A stretch of 10,096 nt of DNA from positions 1-10,096 of the forward strand of contig JALWSL010000814.1 of NCBI GenBank assembly GCA_027080405.1, given 5' to 3'. Of the stretch, positions 1 to 8,221 are shown piece by piece. The notes beneath the pieces were generated by a model that was not told the origin of the DNA, did not search any database, and was given only the letters and a program-made list of their open reading frames with translations. The stretch comes from Planctomycetaceae bacterium. GTDB taxonomy: Bacteria; Planctomycetota; Planctomycetia; Planctomycetales; Planctomycetaceae. The translations under genes and the position numbers were made by a program. How positions within the stretch are numbered: position 1 is the stretch's first letter; each line of letters begins with the position of its first letter.

Positions 1-1
1 G

Positions 2-3000
2 GCTCGGGAACTGGGAAAACGATCCACCGGGAAAACTTTATATTTGCTGGATGAACCAACCACCGGGCTGCATTTTCACGATGTCAGCAAACTGCTCGAA
101 GTGCTGCACCGTTTTTGCGATCAGGGCAACACCGTGGTGGTCATTGAACATCATCTCGATGTTATCAAAACGGCAGATTGGGTGATCGATCTCGGCCCCG
201 AGGGCGGGGCAGGTGGGGGAGAGATTGTCGCAGCGGGGCCACCTGAAGTAATCGCCCAATGCGAACGATCCTATACCGGCCGCGCGTTGAAACCGTTCTT
301 CACGAAGGCAAAAGGTAAAAAGAGCACAAAGCCAAAGGCGGCTTCCGCAAGGCAGAACCAGCCACAAGGCGGAGAGAAGATATCCAGAGCAGAGTTGAAG
401 AAATTATCGAAACAGATTGTCGTTCGTGGTGCGCGCCAGCACAATTTGCAGGATATCGATTTGACCATCCCGCGGAACAGATTGAATGTTTTTTCCGGCC
501 CAAGCGGTTCGGGGAAAACATCGCTGGCAATGGATACGCTTTACGCAGAAGGACAACGGCGGTACGTCGAATCGCTTTCCGCGTATGCGCGTCAATTTCT
601 GGGCCAGATGCCCAAGCCGAAGGTTTCGCAAATTCAGGGGCTTTCTCCTGCCATTGCGATCGAGCAGAAAACGGTCGGCTCGACACCCCGATCCACCATC
701 GGCACGGTGACAGAAATCTACGACTATTTGAGAGTTCTGTACGCCAGGCTGGGCACACTTTACTGCCCGGATTGCGATATCCCGGTTATTCAGGTCACGG
801 TAGATGATATTGTCGATCAAATTCTGGAATACCCTGCGAATTCACGGGCGCTGCTGTTGGCCGATGTGAACAAAGGAAAGCAGCAGACGTGGGATGAACT
901 TTGGGAATCGTTGAAGAATCAGGGCTACTCGCGGGTTCGCATCAGCGGAGAAACGCATCATCTGGACGATGTTCCCGATTTGCCAGCGAAATCGACACGC
1001 AAAATTGAGGTGGTAATCGACCGTATTACAATCCGTAACACAAAGGCGAACCGCAGTCGCATTGCGGAATCGGTGGAACTCGGCCTCGGTTTCGGCAACG
1101 GTCATCTCGCGATGGCGATTGTCGATCAGGAGATCAAGGAAACAAAATGGGAACATCGACATTTCAGCGTGCATCTTTCGTGTGAAAAATGTCATCGTTC
1201 TTTTGAGCGTCTGACTCCGCAGAACTTTTCGTTCAATTCGCAACTCGGTTGGTGCGATTATTGTGAAGGGCTTGGCGTAGAACAGGGTGTGCGGCAATCT
1301 GCGATCATCGCTGATTCTTCGCTGACACTACTTGAAGGGGCGATTTCCGCATGGCCGAACCCGATGTTGACACCGTTGTTTCGACAGTTTCTGGAAGGAA
1401 TTTCCGCGAAATTCGGGATCCCGCTCGATGTTCCCTTCGTGCGGCTTTCAGCGAAACAGCAATATCTTTTATTTTATGGTTCGGAAGAAGAATTTGAAAT
1501 TCCGGGCCAACCTGGCTTGACCGCGACGTATCGCGGGCTGTATCCCTCACTGCATCAAGCGTCCCGCCTTTCCTACGATTTCCGTCGCGCGTTGCACGAT
1601 CATCTCGGTGAACAGGATTGCTCGCAGTGTCAGGGAACCCGATTGCGAACCGATGCCGCTCATGTGCAGTTAAACGGGTTGACGTTGCCTCAGCTTTGCA
1701 AAATGCCGTTACGGGATGCCCTTGCTTTTCTCGAAGAATTGAAGCCGACAAAAAAACAACAGCAAATTGCAGGCGATTTGATCGAGGAGGCAACACATCG
1801 CCTTCGCTTTCTGGTTGATGTCGGGCTCGACTATCTCACGCTGGATCGCCCGATGCCAACGCTTTCGGGAGGAGAAAGTCAGCGAATTCGATTGGCGGGT
1901 CAACTCGGGCGCTCTTTGACGGGTGTTCTTTACGTGCTCGATGAACCGACAATCGGCCTGCATCCGCGCGATAACAAACGCCTGATCGGTGCACTCGACC
2001 AGTTGCGAGATCTCGGCAATACGATCGTGCTGATCGAGCATGACCGCGAAGTGATCGAAGCGGCTGACCGCATTGTCGATTTCGGCCCCGCAGCCGGGCG
2101 TTTGGGAGGACAGATCGTTTCACAGGGGACGGTTAATCAGGTCAGGAAAGATAAAAAATCGCTGACCGGAAAATATCTGAGCGAACGGCTCGATATCCCT
2201 GTCCCGCAGCGACGCGAACTGACAGACCCAACAGCGGAAACGAATCAACCCTCATTACAGTCCTCATCGCGAAGAAGAGGGATTTATTACGACGGCGACC
2301 TCGTACCGAAATGGATTCACCTGACCGGCGTGCGGCATCACAATTTACGCCATGTCGATCTGAGCATCCCCAGAGCGGCAATCACCTGCGTGACCGGCGT
2401 GTCCGGTTCCGGGAAAAGTTCGCTCATTATGGATACGTTGGCAGAAGCGGCTCGCAAGATAATCCATTATGTGCCCACCAATCCGGGGCTTCATTCCGAT
2501 TTGACCGGCATCGAGGGTATCCGGAAGGTGGTTGTGATCGATCAGCAGCCGATCGGCAATACACCTTCCTCCTGCCCGGCGACCTACATCGGCGTGTTTG
2601 ATCATATTCGTGCCCTGTTTGTAAAACTGCCCGAAGCGAAAAAACAGCATCTTCATCAGGGACAATTCAGTTTTAATGTGGAAGGAGGACGCTGCGAAGA
2701 GTGTTCCGGCCTGGGTCAAAAATGTATCGAAATGCACTTCCTGCCTGATGTCTGGGTCGAATGCCCTGCCTGTCATGGAAAACGTTTCAACGAAAAAATA
2801 TCGGGAATTCTGTACCGCGGGCATAGCATCTCCGATGTTCTGAATATGTCCGCCCGGCAGGCCAGTGAACTGTTTGCGGATATCCCCAAAATTTATGCCC
2901 CGTTGAAAATCATGTGCGAAATCGGGCTGGATTACCTCAATTTGGGACAGTCTGCACCGCCCCTTTCCGGAGGCGAATCGCAACGGATCAAGTTGGCCGC

Positions 3001-3910
3001 CGAACTGTCGCGACCGAATTCGGGGCGTTCTCTTTATATTCTTGACGAGCCGACTACCGGGTTGCATGTTGACGATATTTCCAAACTGTTGGTTGTCCTC
3101 AACGGACTGGTTGATATCGGGAACACGGTCGTCATTGTCGAACATAATCTCGATGTGATTAAAACAGCGGACTGGGTGGTTGATCTCGGGCCGGAAGCAG
3201 GCAGCAAGGGCGGCTGGATTATCGCCCAGGGAACGCCGGAGCAGATTGTGGAACAGGCTCAACAATTGAAGAAAAACCGAAAGTTCATCGATCCGGCCAA
3301 CACCATCCCCTGGCGATCCTGGACCGGTGAGTTGCTTGCACCGGTTCTGAAAGGAAAAAAACAGACCAAACGGGAAGGCTTGAAACTGGATGATATCCGG
3401 GAAGAAGCGAAAAGGAACAAGCAGACAACTTCCCCGAAAATCGGCAAACGGGCGCCCTGGATCGAAGACGGAAAAAGCTGGCATCTTTCCCGGAAATCGC
3501 TCAAGGGAAAAAAAGCCAAATGGACGCCCGAAATGCTGGAAGCACTGACCGACATTCTGGAAGATGAGTACAGGCAGGTATTGGACTGGAATCATCCGTC
3601 AATAATAAAGACACAGGCAGAAGAAATCTGTTGCCTGGAAGAATCTGGTGACCGCAAAGACCGGCTCTGCAACATCCTGACGATTGATACCAGCCATCCC
3701 GATTTCCTGAAACTGGAAATCATTCTCCCCGAGTTTCCCGATCAAATAACAACTGAGGAGGTGGACGAGTTGATGCAAATTCCCGGATCAACGCAAGTAT
3801 ACGTTGCCGAAGGCACGGTGCGATTGATCCTCCAATTAACTTCCATGTCGCAAGTTGTCTCTCAGGATCTTGATGACCTGTTCTTTGACTGCCTCGGTGA
3901 ATCGGACTGA
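2..3910 (+). CDS. uvrA: Tandem (double-length) excinuclease ABC subunit UvrA, 5'-truncated by the window edge
   Basis: UvrA is the damage-recognition ATPase of bacterial nucleotide excision repair; it loads UvrB on lesions in the cytoplasm. The frame is open from the window edge, so the true start lies outside; 1,302 residues are visible. Positions 2-301 are the end of one UvrA unit: a Walker [10 protein letters not shown], the H-loop [14 protein letters not shown] and the family ending [10 protein letters not shown] Lys-rich linker follows (about 302-410), then a second whole UvrA. That unit has Walker [10 protein letters not shown] (494-523), a UvrB-binding-like segment, a CxxC-x20-CxxC zinc module (1181-1264), LSGGESQR (1862-1885) and Walker B (1928-1963). 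Its second ABC module has Walker [10 protein letters not shown] (2396-2422), CxxC-x19-CxxC (2693-2773), LSGGESQR (2963-2986) and Walker B (3032-3067). The 206 residues after 3290 go beyond normal UvrA (about 940-960 residues per unit). All visible ATPase motifs look intact. It converges on the gcv/lipoate genes. Confidence 0.97.
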   Translation, partial: ARELGKRSTGKTLYLLDEPTTGLHFHDVSKLLEVLHRFCDQGNTVVVIEHHLDVIKTADWVIDLGPEGGAGGGEIVAAGPPEVIAQCERSYTGRALKPFFTKAKGKKSTKPKAASARQNQPQGGEKISRAELKKLSKQIVVRGARQHNLQDIDLTIPRNRLNVFSGPSGSGKTSLAMDTLYAEGQRRYVESLSAYARQFLGQMPKPKVSQIQGLSPAIAIEQKTVGSTPRSTIGTVTEIYDYLRVLYARLGTLYCPDCDIPVIQVTVDDIVDQILEYPANSRALLLADVNKGKQQTWDELWESLKNQGYSRVRISGETHHLDDVPDLPAKSTRKIEVVIDRITIRNTKANRSRIAESVELGLGFGNGHLAMAIVDQEIKETKWEHRHFSVHLSCEKCHRSFERLTPQNFSFNSQLGWCDYCEGLGVEQGVRQSAIIADSSLTLLEGAISAWPNPMLTPLFRQFLEGISAKFGIPLDVPFVRLSAKQQYLLFYGSEEEFEIPGQPGLTATYRGLYPSLHQASRLSYDFRRALHDHLGEQDCSQCQGTRLRTDAAHVQLNGLTLPQLCKMPLRDALAFLEELKPTKKQQQIAGDLIEEATHRLRFLVDVGLDYLTLDRPMPTLSGGESQRIRLAGQLGRSLTGVLYVLDEPTIGLHPRDNKRLIGALDQLRDLGNTIVLIEHDREVIEAADRIVDFGPAAGRLGGQIVSQGTVNQVRKDKKSLTGKYLSERLDIPVPQRRELTDPTAETNQPSLQSSSRRRGIYYDGDLVPKWIHLTGVRHHNLRHVDLSIPRAAITCVTGVSGSGKSSLIMDTLAEAARKIIHYVPTNPGLHSDLTGIEGIRKVVVIDQQPIGNTPSSCPATYIGVFDHIRALFVKLPEAKKQHLHQGQFSFNVEGGRCEECSGLGQKCIEMHFLPDVWVECPACHGKRFNEKISGILYRGHSISDVLNMSARQASELFADIPKIYAPLKIMCEIGLDYLNLGQSAPPLSGGESQRIKLAAELSRPNSGRSLYILDEPTTGLHVDDISKLLVVLNGLVDIGNTVVIVEHNLDVIKTADWVVDLGPEAGSKGGWIIAQGTPEQIVEQAQQLKKNRKFIDPANTIPWRSWTGELLAPVLKGKKQTKREGLKLDDIREEAKRNKQTTSPKIGKRAPWIEDGKSWHLSRKSLKGKKAKWTPEMLEALTDILEDEYRQVLDWNHPSIIKTQAEEICCLEESGDRKDRLCNILTIDTSHPDFLKLEIILPEFPDQITTEEVDELMQIPGSTQVYVAEGTVRLILQLTSMSQVVSQDLDDLFFDCLGESD
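3290..3907 (+). other. C-terminal extension of the tandem UvrA, no assigned family
   Basis: These 206 residues follow the point where canonical UvrA ends. The first part (to about 3530) is basic and Lys-rich with low-complexity stretches such as [13 protein letters not shown] and [13 protein letters not shown], so it is probably a flexible linker or nucleic-acid-contacting segment. The rest looks folded, with alternating helical and strand-like stretches. Its landmarks are [16 protein letters not shown], a CC pair, and an acidic end [14 protein letters not shown] cannot name a family. From memory, planctomycete tandem UvrA proteins carry a comparable tail with conserved W-H, R, W and W-N positions, but this could not be checked here. 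Confidence 0.75.
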
Positions 3911-3989
3911 ACCGGATAACAGATAACCTGACAGTCGCATCACGTAAAAAGTATCGGGAACCAACAAAGCACAACGTTACAGAGGGCAG

Positions 3990-4040
3990 AGCTTCACGGG
4001 GCATCGAGCTTCGCGGGACATCGAGCTTCACGGGGTATCG
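3990..4040. repeat. Three tandem copies of a 17-bp repeat between convergent genes
   Basis: Three head-to-tail 17-bp units are read directly: AGCTTCACGGGGCATCG (3990-4006), AGCTTCGCGGGACATCG (4007-4023) and AGCTTCACGGGGTATCG (4024-4040). A partial AGCG follows. Units differ by one to three bases. The array lies between the UvrA stop and the end of the lipoate-transferase gene and codes for nothing I can support. No clear rho-independent terminator was found in the 3911-4047 spacer. Confidence 0.85.
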
Positions 4041-4047
4041 AGCGAGA

Positions 4048-4731
4048 TTACAGGCCGTCCGGAAATCGGCTACTGATCCATTCTTCTGCGAGTTCGGAAA
4101 GATGGCAGAGAAGTCTGTTGCAGAAGATGTCTTCATCGAGATGGACACCGCACAGTTCGCTGATGCCGGGAATTTCCGGGGCGTACCGCGATTGCCTGAG
4201 AACAAGACTGCCGTGTTGAAGAACAGCTCCCTTTCTCCTGCGTTGAGCGCTCCCCAGAATTTTATGGTCACCGATGACGATATCGTGACAATCTCCCCTG
4301 AGGAAACAGAGAAACCGATTGTTGATTTCCTTCTGTTCTTCCCCCCGCATGCAGGCGGTGACCCCCTGTTCCGACAGAACGCTGATCACCGCTCGATGCA
4401 CCAGGCCGTACAATTTCACTGGAGTCATGGCGATCGGATGGGCTGCCGGAATCGCGATGGCGTAGGTGATCTCCTGATCGTGCAGAATCGCTCCTCCGCC
4501 GGAAAGTCGGCGAACCTGAGGAAGGTGCTCGAACCGTTGTGGGAGTTCTTTACTCTTTTTTTCCTGAAAATACCCCAGGCTTAAAGTCGGCTCGGCCCAT
4601 CGATAAAATCGCAGTGAGATCTCATTCGCTGCAATGGCCCGTTCCAACAACCATTCATCACGCGCCATGTTGGCGACTCCCGAGACGGGAGCGAGATCGA
4701 AATAGAGTTTGCCCTTCGGTGCAGCGCTCAT
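4048..4731 (-). CDS. Lipoate-protein ligase / octanoyltransferase family protein (LplA/LipM type)
   Basis: This 227-residue protein belongs to the biotin/lipoate ligase catalytic fold (LplA/LipB/LipM). Such enzymes attach lipoate or octanoate to a lysine of carrier proteins such as GcvH. The family core is clear: RRLSGGGAILHD (residues 74-85) and KILGSAQRRRKGAVLQHGS (157-175), with Lys157 as the conserved catalytic lysine. Cys142 in FLCFLRGD lies just before it, about where LipM-type octanoyltransferases have their catalytic cysteine. There is no LplA-type C-terminal accessory domain, which also favours a transferase; ligase activity is not excluded. I chose the ATG at 4731 because homology begins at once (LYFDLAP) and it falls 17 bp after the gcvPB stop. 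Upstream in-frame starts would overlap gcvPB by up to 82 bp. No Shine-Dalgarno is visible, so translation may be coupled to gcvPB. Co-transcription with glycine decarboxylase suggests that the H-protein is its target. Confidence 0.9.
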   Translation of the reverse strand: MSAAPKGKLYFDLAPVSGVANMARDEWLLERAIAANEISLRFYRWAEPTLSLGYFQEKKSKELPQRFEHLPQVRRLSGGGAILHDQEITYAIAIPAAHPIAMTPVKLYGLVHRAVISVLSEQGVTACMRGEEQKEINNRFLCFLRGDCHDIVIGDHKILGSAQRRRKGAVLQHGSLVLRQSRYAPEIPGISELCGVHLDEDIFCNRLLCHLSELAEEWISSRFPDGL

Positions 4732-4748
4732 GAAAATTTCGATTTCGT

Positions 4749-6287
4749 TCAACCGGAAACAGCTTCTGTTTGGGAAGCGCCCGCCCCTTCTTCCGGATTG
4801 GTCGCATTGCATGTTTTTGTCGCATCGCATGGAGACCAGGCAAGAATCGGGTTTCTCGCCGCCTTGACTTCATCGGGGCGTGAAACGGGAGTTGAATACG
4901 GAGCTTCGTGCAGATATTCGGGATCTTCTTGCAGAATCGCCTTGATGGCGCTGACGTAATGATCCAGAGTCTGTTTCGATTCGGTTTCGGTTGGCTCCAT
5001 CATCATGGCCTCCGGGATCACCAGTGGAAAGTAGACGGTTGGAGCGTGAAAGCCGTAGTCAAGCAGACGCTTGGCAATATCCATTGCGGAAATGCCTTTC
5101 TGTTTCCACGATTTTGCAGAGGCGACAAACTCATGCATGCAACGCTCGCCGCCGGGAACCTCAAGCACATCCTTCAGTTGTGAGAGCAGATAATTCGCGT
5201 TCAACACGGCATGTTCGGCAACTTGCCGCAGACCTTTTCCTCCCAGAGTCCGAATGTAAAAATAGCCACGAAGCAGGATGCCGATGTTTCCCAGGAACGA
5301 ACGCAATCGGCCAACCGAGTATCGCGGAGTTTTCAATGTGAACGACTCTTTGCCAGGTTCGTGTTCCACTTTTTCGATAACCGGTCCCGGCAGAAAATCG
5401 GAGAGAAAATCCCGCACGGCAATTGGCCCGGCCCCGGGACCACCCGCTCCGTGTGGTCCGGTAAAAGTTTTGTGGATATTGTAGTGCATCATGTCGCCGC
5501 CAAAATCACCGGGTCTGGTCTTGCCCAGAATGGCGTTCATGTTGGCCCCATCGATGTAAACCAGTCCGCCGGCTTCGTGCACCATCCGCGTAATTTCAAG
5601 AATCTCTTTTTCAAACAGACCGATCGTATTCGGATTGGTGATCATGAAGACCGCAACATCATTCCCCAATTCCTGTTGCAGATCTTCCAGATTGACAAAA
5701 CCGGTTGAAGAAGGTTTCAGTTGGACACAGTGATACCCCGCCATGGAAGCACTCGCGGGATTGGTTCCATGTGCAGAAGCGGGAAAGATGACCTTTGTCC
5801 GATGCTCCCCTTTGGCCTCGAAATAGGCAGAAGCTGTCAGTAATGCCGCGAATTCACCGTGAGCCCCGGCCGCAGGATGCAACGACACAGCAGGCAGTCC
5901 CGCAATTTCAGCCAACATTTCCTGCATTTCGTAAAGAATACCGAGCAAACCCTGCATCTCCGCTTCATCTGTCAGAGGATGCACATCGATCAGCCCTGAC
6001 AGATTGGCCCAGCGCTCGTGCCGTTTGGGATTGTATTTCATCGTGCAACTGCCCAGCGGGTAAAAGTGGGTATCGACAGACATATTCCGCTGCGACAGGG
6101 AAACGTAGTGTCGAACGATGTCTCCCTCAGCCACTTCAGGAAGCTCGGGCAGTTTTTCGCTCAGATGCTCTTGCGGGATGAGAGAATTCAATTCCACTGC
6201 GGGGACATCACATGGCGGGAAACAGGTTGCCCGTCGACCGGGAACGGCCAATTCCTGCAACAGGTTGACAGCTTGACGATTTTCCAT
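4749..6287 (-). CDS. gcvPB: Glycine dehydrogenase (decarboxylating) subunit 2 (P-protein, PLP-binding half)
   Basis: GcvPB is the C-terminal half of the split P-protein. With GcvPA it decarboxylates glycine and passes the aminomethyl group to lipoylated H-protein (glycine cleavage system, cytoplasm). The 512 residues contain the family blocks YPLGSCTMKYNP (77-88), FPASAHGTNPASA (168-180), ITNPNTIGLFE (216-226) and IDGANMNAI (245-253). The PLP site is HYNIHKTFTGPHGAGGPG (268-285), with Lys273 as the Schiff-base lysine. Typical family members end near AARNPILAW (477-485); the last 27 or so residues are an extra, low-complexity tail. The ATG at 6287 has no obvious Shine-Dalgarno, but the N-terminus looks normal for the family. 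It lies 145 bp downstream of gcvPA and 17 bp before the lipoate-transferase start. Confidence 0.97.
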   Translation of the reverse strand: MENRQAVNLLQELAVPGRRATCFPPCDVPAVELNSLIPQEHLSEKLPELPEVAEGDIVRHYVSLSQRNMSVDTHFYPLGSCTMKYNPKRHERWANLSGLIDVHPLTDEAEMQGLLGILYEMQEMLAEIAGLPAVSLHPAAGAHGEFAALLTASAYFEAKGEHRTKVIFPASAHGTNPASASMAGYHCVQLKPSSTGFVNLEDLQQELGNDVAVFMITNPNTIGLFEKEILEITRMVHEAGGLVYIDGANMNAILGKTRPGDFGGDMMHYNIHKTFTGPHGAGGPGAGPIAVRDFLSDFLPGPVIEKVEHEPGKESFTLKTPRYSVGRLRSFLGNIGILLRGYFYIRTLGGKGLRQVAEHAVLNANYLLSQLKDVLEVPGGERCMHEFVASAKSWKQKGISAMDIAKRLLDYGFHAPTVYFPLVIPEAMMMEPTETESKQTLDHYVSAIKAILQEDPEYLHEAPYSTPVSRPDEVKAARNPILAWSPCDATKTCNATNPEEGAGASQTEAVSG

Positions 6288-6432
6288 GAATGATTGGCTT
6301 CTGATAGAATGGATTGTTGATAAAACGGCTTGTTGCCCCGTTATTCTCTTTCTTCCTGTTTCGTTTCTTTCTGCATCAAACCGGGCGCTATCGCGCAGAT
6401 AGTCTTCCGCGGTCAGGATTTCACAGCCAGGA
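6288..6432 (-). other. 145-bp spacer between gcvPA and gcvPB
   Basis: These two subunit genes are often adjacent with little gap, but here 145 bp separate them. Read on the transcribed (minus) strand, the spacer has a small hairpin CTATC-N5-GATAG (6388-6402). A purine-rich stretch follows, about 6340-6380, rich in GAAAG/AGGAAG. There is no credible open reading frame and no strong terminator with a T-tract. A secondary promoter or processing site is possible but I see no good -35/-10 pair. Confidence 0.5.
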
Positions 6433-7776
6433 TCAAGTCGTCAGGGCATCTACCAGCTGATCGATTTCCTCACGCGTTCTTTTTTCCGTAACGGCGATCA
6501 ACAGACTGTTACTCTGCCCGCTGACCGTTTCAAACCGATCGAGTGCCGGCCCGATGTTGAACCCGGCGCGTTTCGCTTTTTCGATCACTTCCCCAACCGG
6601 TGCATCAGGCGTCAACACGAATTCCTTGAAGAATGGATGCGGGAAAGCGACTCTCCCTACGTTTTTCTCTGTCAGTTGGTCAGCCGCGTAGTGCGCTTTG
6701 AGGCAACACAACTCACCCACTTCGCGCAACCCCTGTGGCCCGAGTTGTGCCAGATAGATCAAGGCCCGCAACGCGAGCAACCCCTGATTGGTACAGATGT
6801 TGCTCGTTGCCTTGTCTCTGCGAATGTGCTGCTCTCTTGTCTGCAGGTTCAGAACGAACGCCCGTTTTCCGTTACGATCTGTTGTTTCGCCGATAAGCCG
6901 ACCGGGAATACTGCGAACATATTTTTTCCGGGCAGCCAGAATTCCCAGATACGGCCCGCCGAATTGAAGTGGTGTCCCCAGTGACTGCCCTTCAGCCACA
7001 GCGATATCGAAACCGTAATCTCCCGGACGCTTCAACACGCCGGTACTGATCGGATCGAAAACTTCAATCGCGAGCGCCCCGGCTTGATGAGCCAATTCGA
7101 CAACACGGGGGGCATCTTCCAAGAGTCCATAAAAGTTGGGGTGCTGAACAACAACCGCGGCGGTGTTTTTGTCTATCAGATGTGCTGCCTGCTGCCAGTC
7201 TGCGACGCCATCAACTTGAGCTGTCTCAATAATTTCACAGTTTAGCCGGTGGAGATAGGTTTTGACGGTTTGCCTGTATTCCGGATGAAGTGTCCCTGCT
7301 ATCACCACCTTGCCGGATCGCCTGGTTGCCCGCATCGCCATGATGATCGCTTCAGCTGTCGCGGAGGCTCCCTCATACAGGCTGGCATTGGCGACATCGA
7401 GACCGCTGATTTCGGTCATCATCGACTGAAATTCAAAAAAAGCCTGCAACGTTCCCTGGCTTGCTTCCGCCTGATACGGAGTGTAAGCGGTGTAGTATTC
7501 ACCACGGGCGCAAATTTCATCGACTGTGGCGGGAATGAAATGGTCGTAAGCGCCGCCGCCCTGAAAACAGATTCGCTGGGCAGAAGCCGCATCGTTTGCC
7601 AGGGTTTTTCGCAATCGGGCGTCCAATTCGATCTCTGTCAACGGATCGGGCAACTCAAGCTCGCGTTTCAGGCGAATTTCATCAGGAATCATCGCAAACA
7701 GGTCGTCAATGTCGCGAACACCGATCGCATTGAGCATTTCCTGTTGTTCGTTGTCTGTCGCAAATAAGTAAGGCAC
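6433..7776 (-). CDS. gcvPA: Glycine dehydrogenase (decarboxylating) subunit 1 (P-protein, N-terminal half)
   Basis: GcvPA pairs with GcvPB to form the glycine-decarboxylating P-protein. Family blocks are plain: GGGAYDHFIPA (73-83), YTAYTPYQAEASQGTLQA (95-112), GLDVANASLYEGASATAEA (125-143), AEGQSLGTPLQFGGPYLG (261-278) and LQTREQHIRRDKATSNICTN (311-330). As expected for subunit 1, there is no PLP lysine motif. I place the start at the GTG at 7776 (protein MPYLFATDNEQQEML), because it gives 447 residues, close to the usual 448 or so. It matches the family start MPY.P.T..., and a GGAG sits six bases upstream. A GTG at 7857 is also in frame but would add 27 non-homologous residues. It is the first gene of the gcvPA-gcvPB-lipoate transferase unit and is divergent from tgt. 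Confidence 0.97.
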   Translation of the reverse strand: MPYLFATDNEQQEMLNAIGVRDIDDLFAMIPDEIRLKRELELPDPLTEIELDARLRKTLANDAASAQRICFQGGGAYDHFIPATVDEICARGEYYTAYTPYQAEASQGTLQAFFEFQSMMTEISGLDVANASLYEGASATAEAIIMAMRATRRSGKVVIAGTLHPEYRQTVKTYLHRLNCEIIETAQVDGVADWQQAAHLIDKNTAAVVVQHPNFYGLLEDAPRVVELAHQAGALAIEVFDPISTGVLKRPGDYGFDIAVAEGQSLGTPLQFGGPYLGILAARKKYVRSIPGRLIGETTDRNGKRAFVLNLQTREQHIRRDKATSNICTNQGLLALRALIYLAQLGPQGLREVGELCCLKAHYAADQLTEKNVGRVAFPHPFFKEFVLTPDAPVGEVIEKAKRAGFNIGPALDRFETVSGQSNSLLIAVTEKRTREEIDQLVDALTT

Positions 7777-7782
7777 AAAAGA

Positions 7783-7786
7783 CTCC
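7783..7786 (-). promoter_or_regulatory. Shine-Dalgarno GGAG fixing the gcvPA GTG start
   Basis: On the minus strand the sequence reads CCGGAGTCTTTT followed by GTG. GGAG lies six bases from the GTG at 7776, an ideal spacing. It supports the 447-residue form over the longer 474-residue reading. Other gcv-cluster starts here lack a visible Shine-Dalgarno. Confidence 0.7.
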
Positions 7787-7935
7787 GGAATGAGAGTGTA
7801 TCTGCGAATATCTTTTCCTCTGGAGAAACAAATGAAGAGAAATGGCTGACGGGCCACCGCCGGGCCTCCCTATCCCCCGCTTCCACCACACCAAACCGCC
7901 AGACGATAAGGCAATAAGGAAAAACGTGTAGCTCT

Positions 7936-7963
7936 TTTATCCAGATTTCTCACAGAGATGCAA
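7936..7963 (-). promoter_or_regulatory. Weak sigma70-like promoter candidate for the gcvPA unit
   Basis: On the minus strand TTGCAT (7963-7958) is followed after 16 bases by GATAAA (7941-7936). This would give a leader of about 150 nt before the gcvPA GTG. The match to TTGACA/TATAAT is only partial, so this is a low-confidence candidate. Confidence 0.25.
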
Positions 7964-8020
7964 GTTCCAGAGGCCGTACGAAAACTCGAACCCGCTATTT
8001 TTTCATCATTGGGCGATCGG

Positions 8021-8036
8021 GAACATGGGAATGTTC
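8021..8036. promoter_or_regulatory. Perfect inverted repeat GAACAT-N4-ATGTTC, possible operator
   Basis: GAACATGGGAATGTTC is a perfect 6-bp inverted repeat with a 4-base spacer in the divergent promoter region. Next to it is the palindrome CGATCG (8014-8019). The spacing does not fit the Gram-positive LexA box, which has GAAC and GTTC four bases apart; here they are eight apart. The regulator is unknown and chance is possible. Confidence 0.3.
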
Positions 8037-8190
8037 GACGTGAAAGTTTTCCCCGACGGTAGCTTCATCAATCCGACGACAGTAGTATTGCAGGCTGGGG
8101 TCTGTTCGAGACCGAGAAACAATCGCAAACATGAATCAAGGATGTTTTATCCGAAGCTTCCGGTATCGCAAGAGCAGGAATCTCATCTTC

Positions 8191-8219
8191 AGGAACAACA
8201 GGAACAACGCAGGAACAGA
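8191..8219 (+). repeat. AGGAACA direct repeats leading into the tgt ribosome binding site
   Basis: AGGAACAAC (8191-8199) is repeated at once (8200-8208), and AGGAACAGA (8211-8219) follows after two bases. The third copy supplies the AGGA at 8211-8214, seven bases before the GTG start of tgt at 8222. Three AGGA motifs in a row therefore precede the start. The last one has suitable spacing and supports GTG as the start codon. Confidence 0.65.
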
Positions 8220-8221
8220 GA

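Larger units (their letters stand above)
7777..8221. other. Divergent non-coding region between gcvPA and tgt (445 bp)
   Basis: This is the largest gene-free stretch. It must hold the promoters for the leftward gcv unit and the rightward tgt-yajC-secD unit. I looked for a glycine riboswitch upstream of gcvPA and a preQ1 riboswitch upstream of tgt and recognised neither conserved core. Visible elements are a weak leftward promoter candidate (7936-7963), an inverted repeat (8021-8036), a small hairpin GGTCT-N5-AGACC (8099-8113) and AGGAACA repeats leading into the tgt Shine-Dalgarno. Open frames inside it have no recognisable protein character. Confidence 0.7.

Noticed and set aside
2345..3595. 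416-codon open frame on the minus strand inside uvrA
   Set aside because: It is fully antisense to well-conserved UvrA coding sequence, and its protein shows no domain; long antisense frames are common opposite such genes.
4732..4830. Longer 260-residue lipoate transferase starting at 4830
   Set aside because: The extra 33 residues overlap the gcvPB coding end, look like an out-of-frame reading of it (Arg/Cys-rich), and precede the point where family similarity begins.
7777..7857. Longer 474-residue GcvPA starting at GTG 7857
   Set aside because: The extra 27 residues have no family similarity, while the GTG at 7776 has a GGAG at ideal spacing and gives the usual length.
7777..7980. Glycine riboswitch upstream of gcvPA
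   Set aside because: This is the expected place for one, but reading the minus strand I found neither the conserved aptamer core nor a tandem aptamer pattern.
8014..8036. LexA (SOS) box
   Set aside because: GAAC and GTTC are eight bases apart instead of four, and the neighbouring genes (tgt, gcvPA) are not SOS genes.
7977..8221. preQ1 riboswitch in the tgt leader
   Set aside because: No short G/C hairpin followed by the A-rich pseudoknot tail of preQ1 riboswitches could be recognised.
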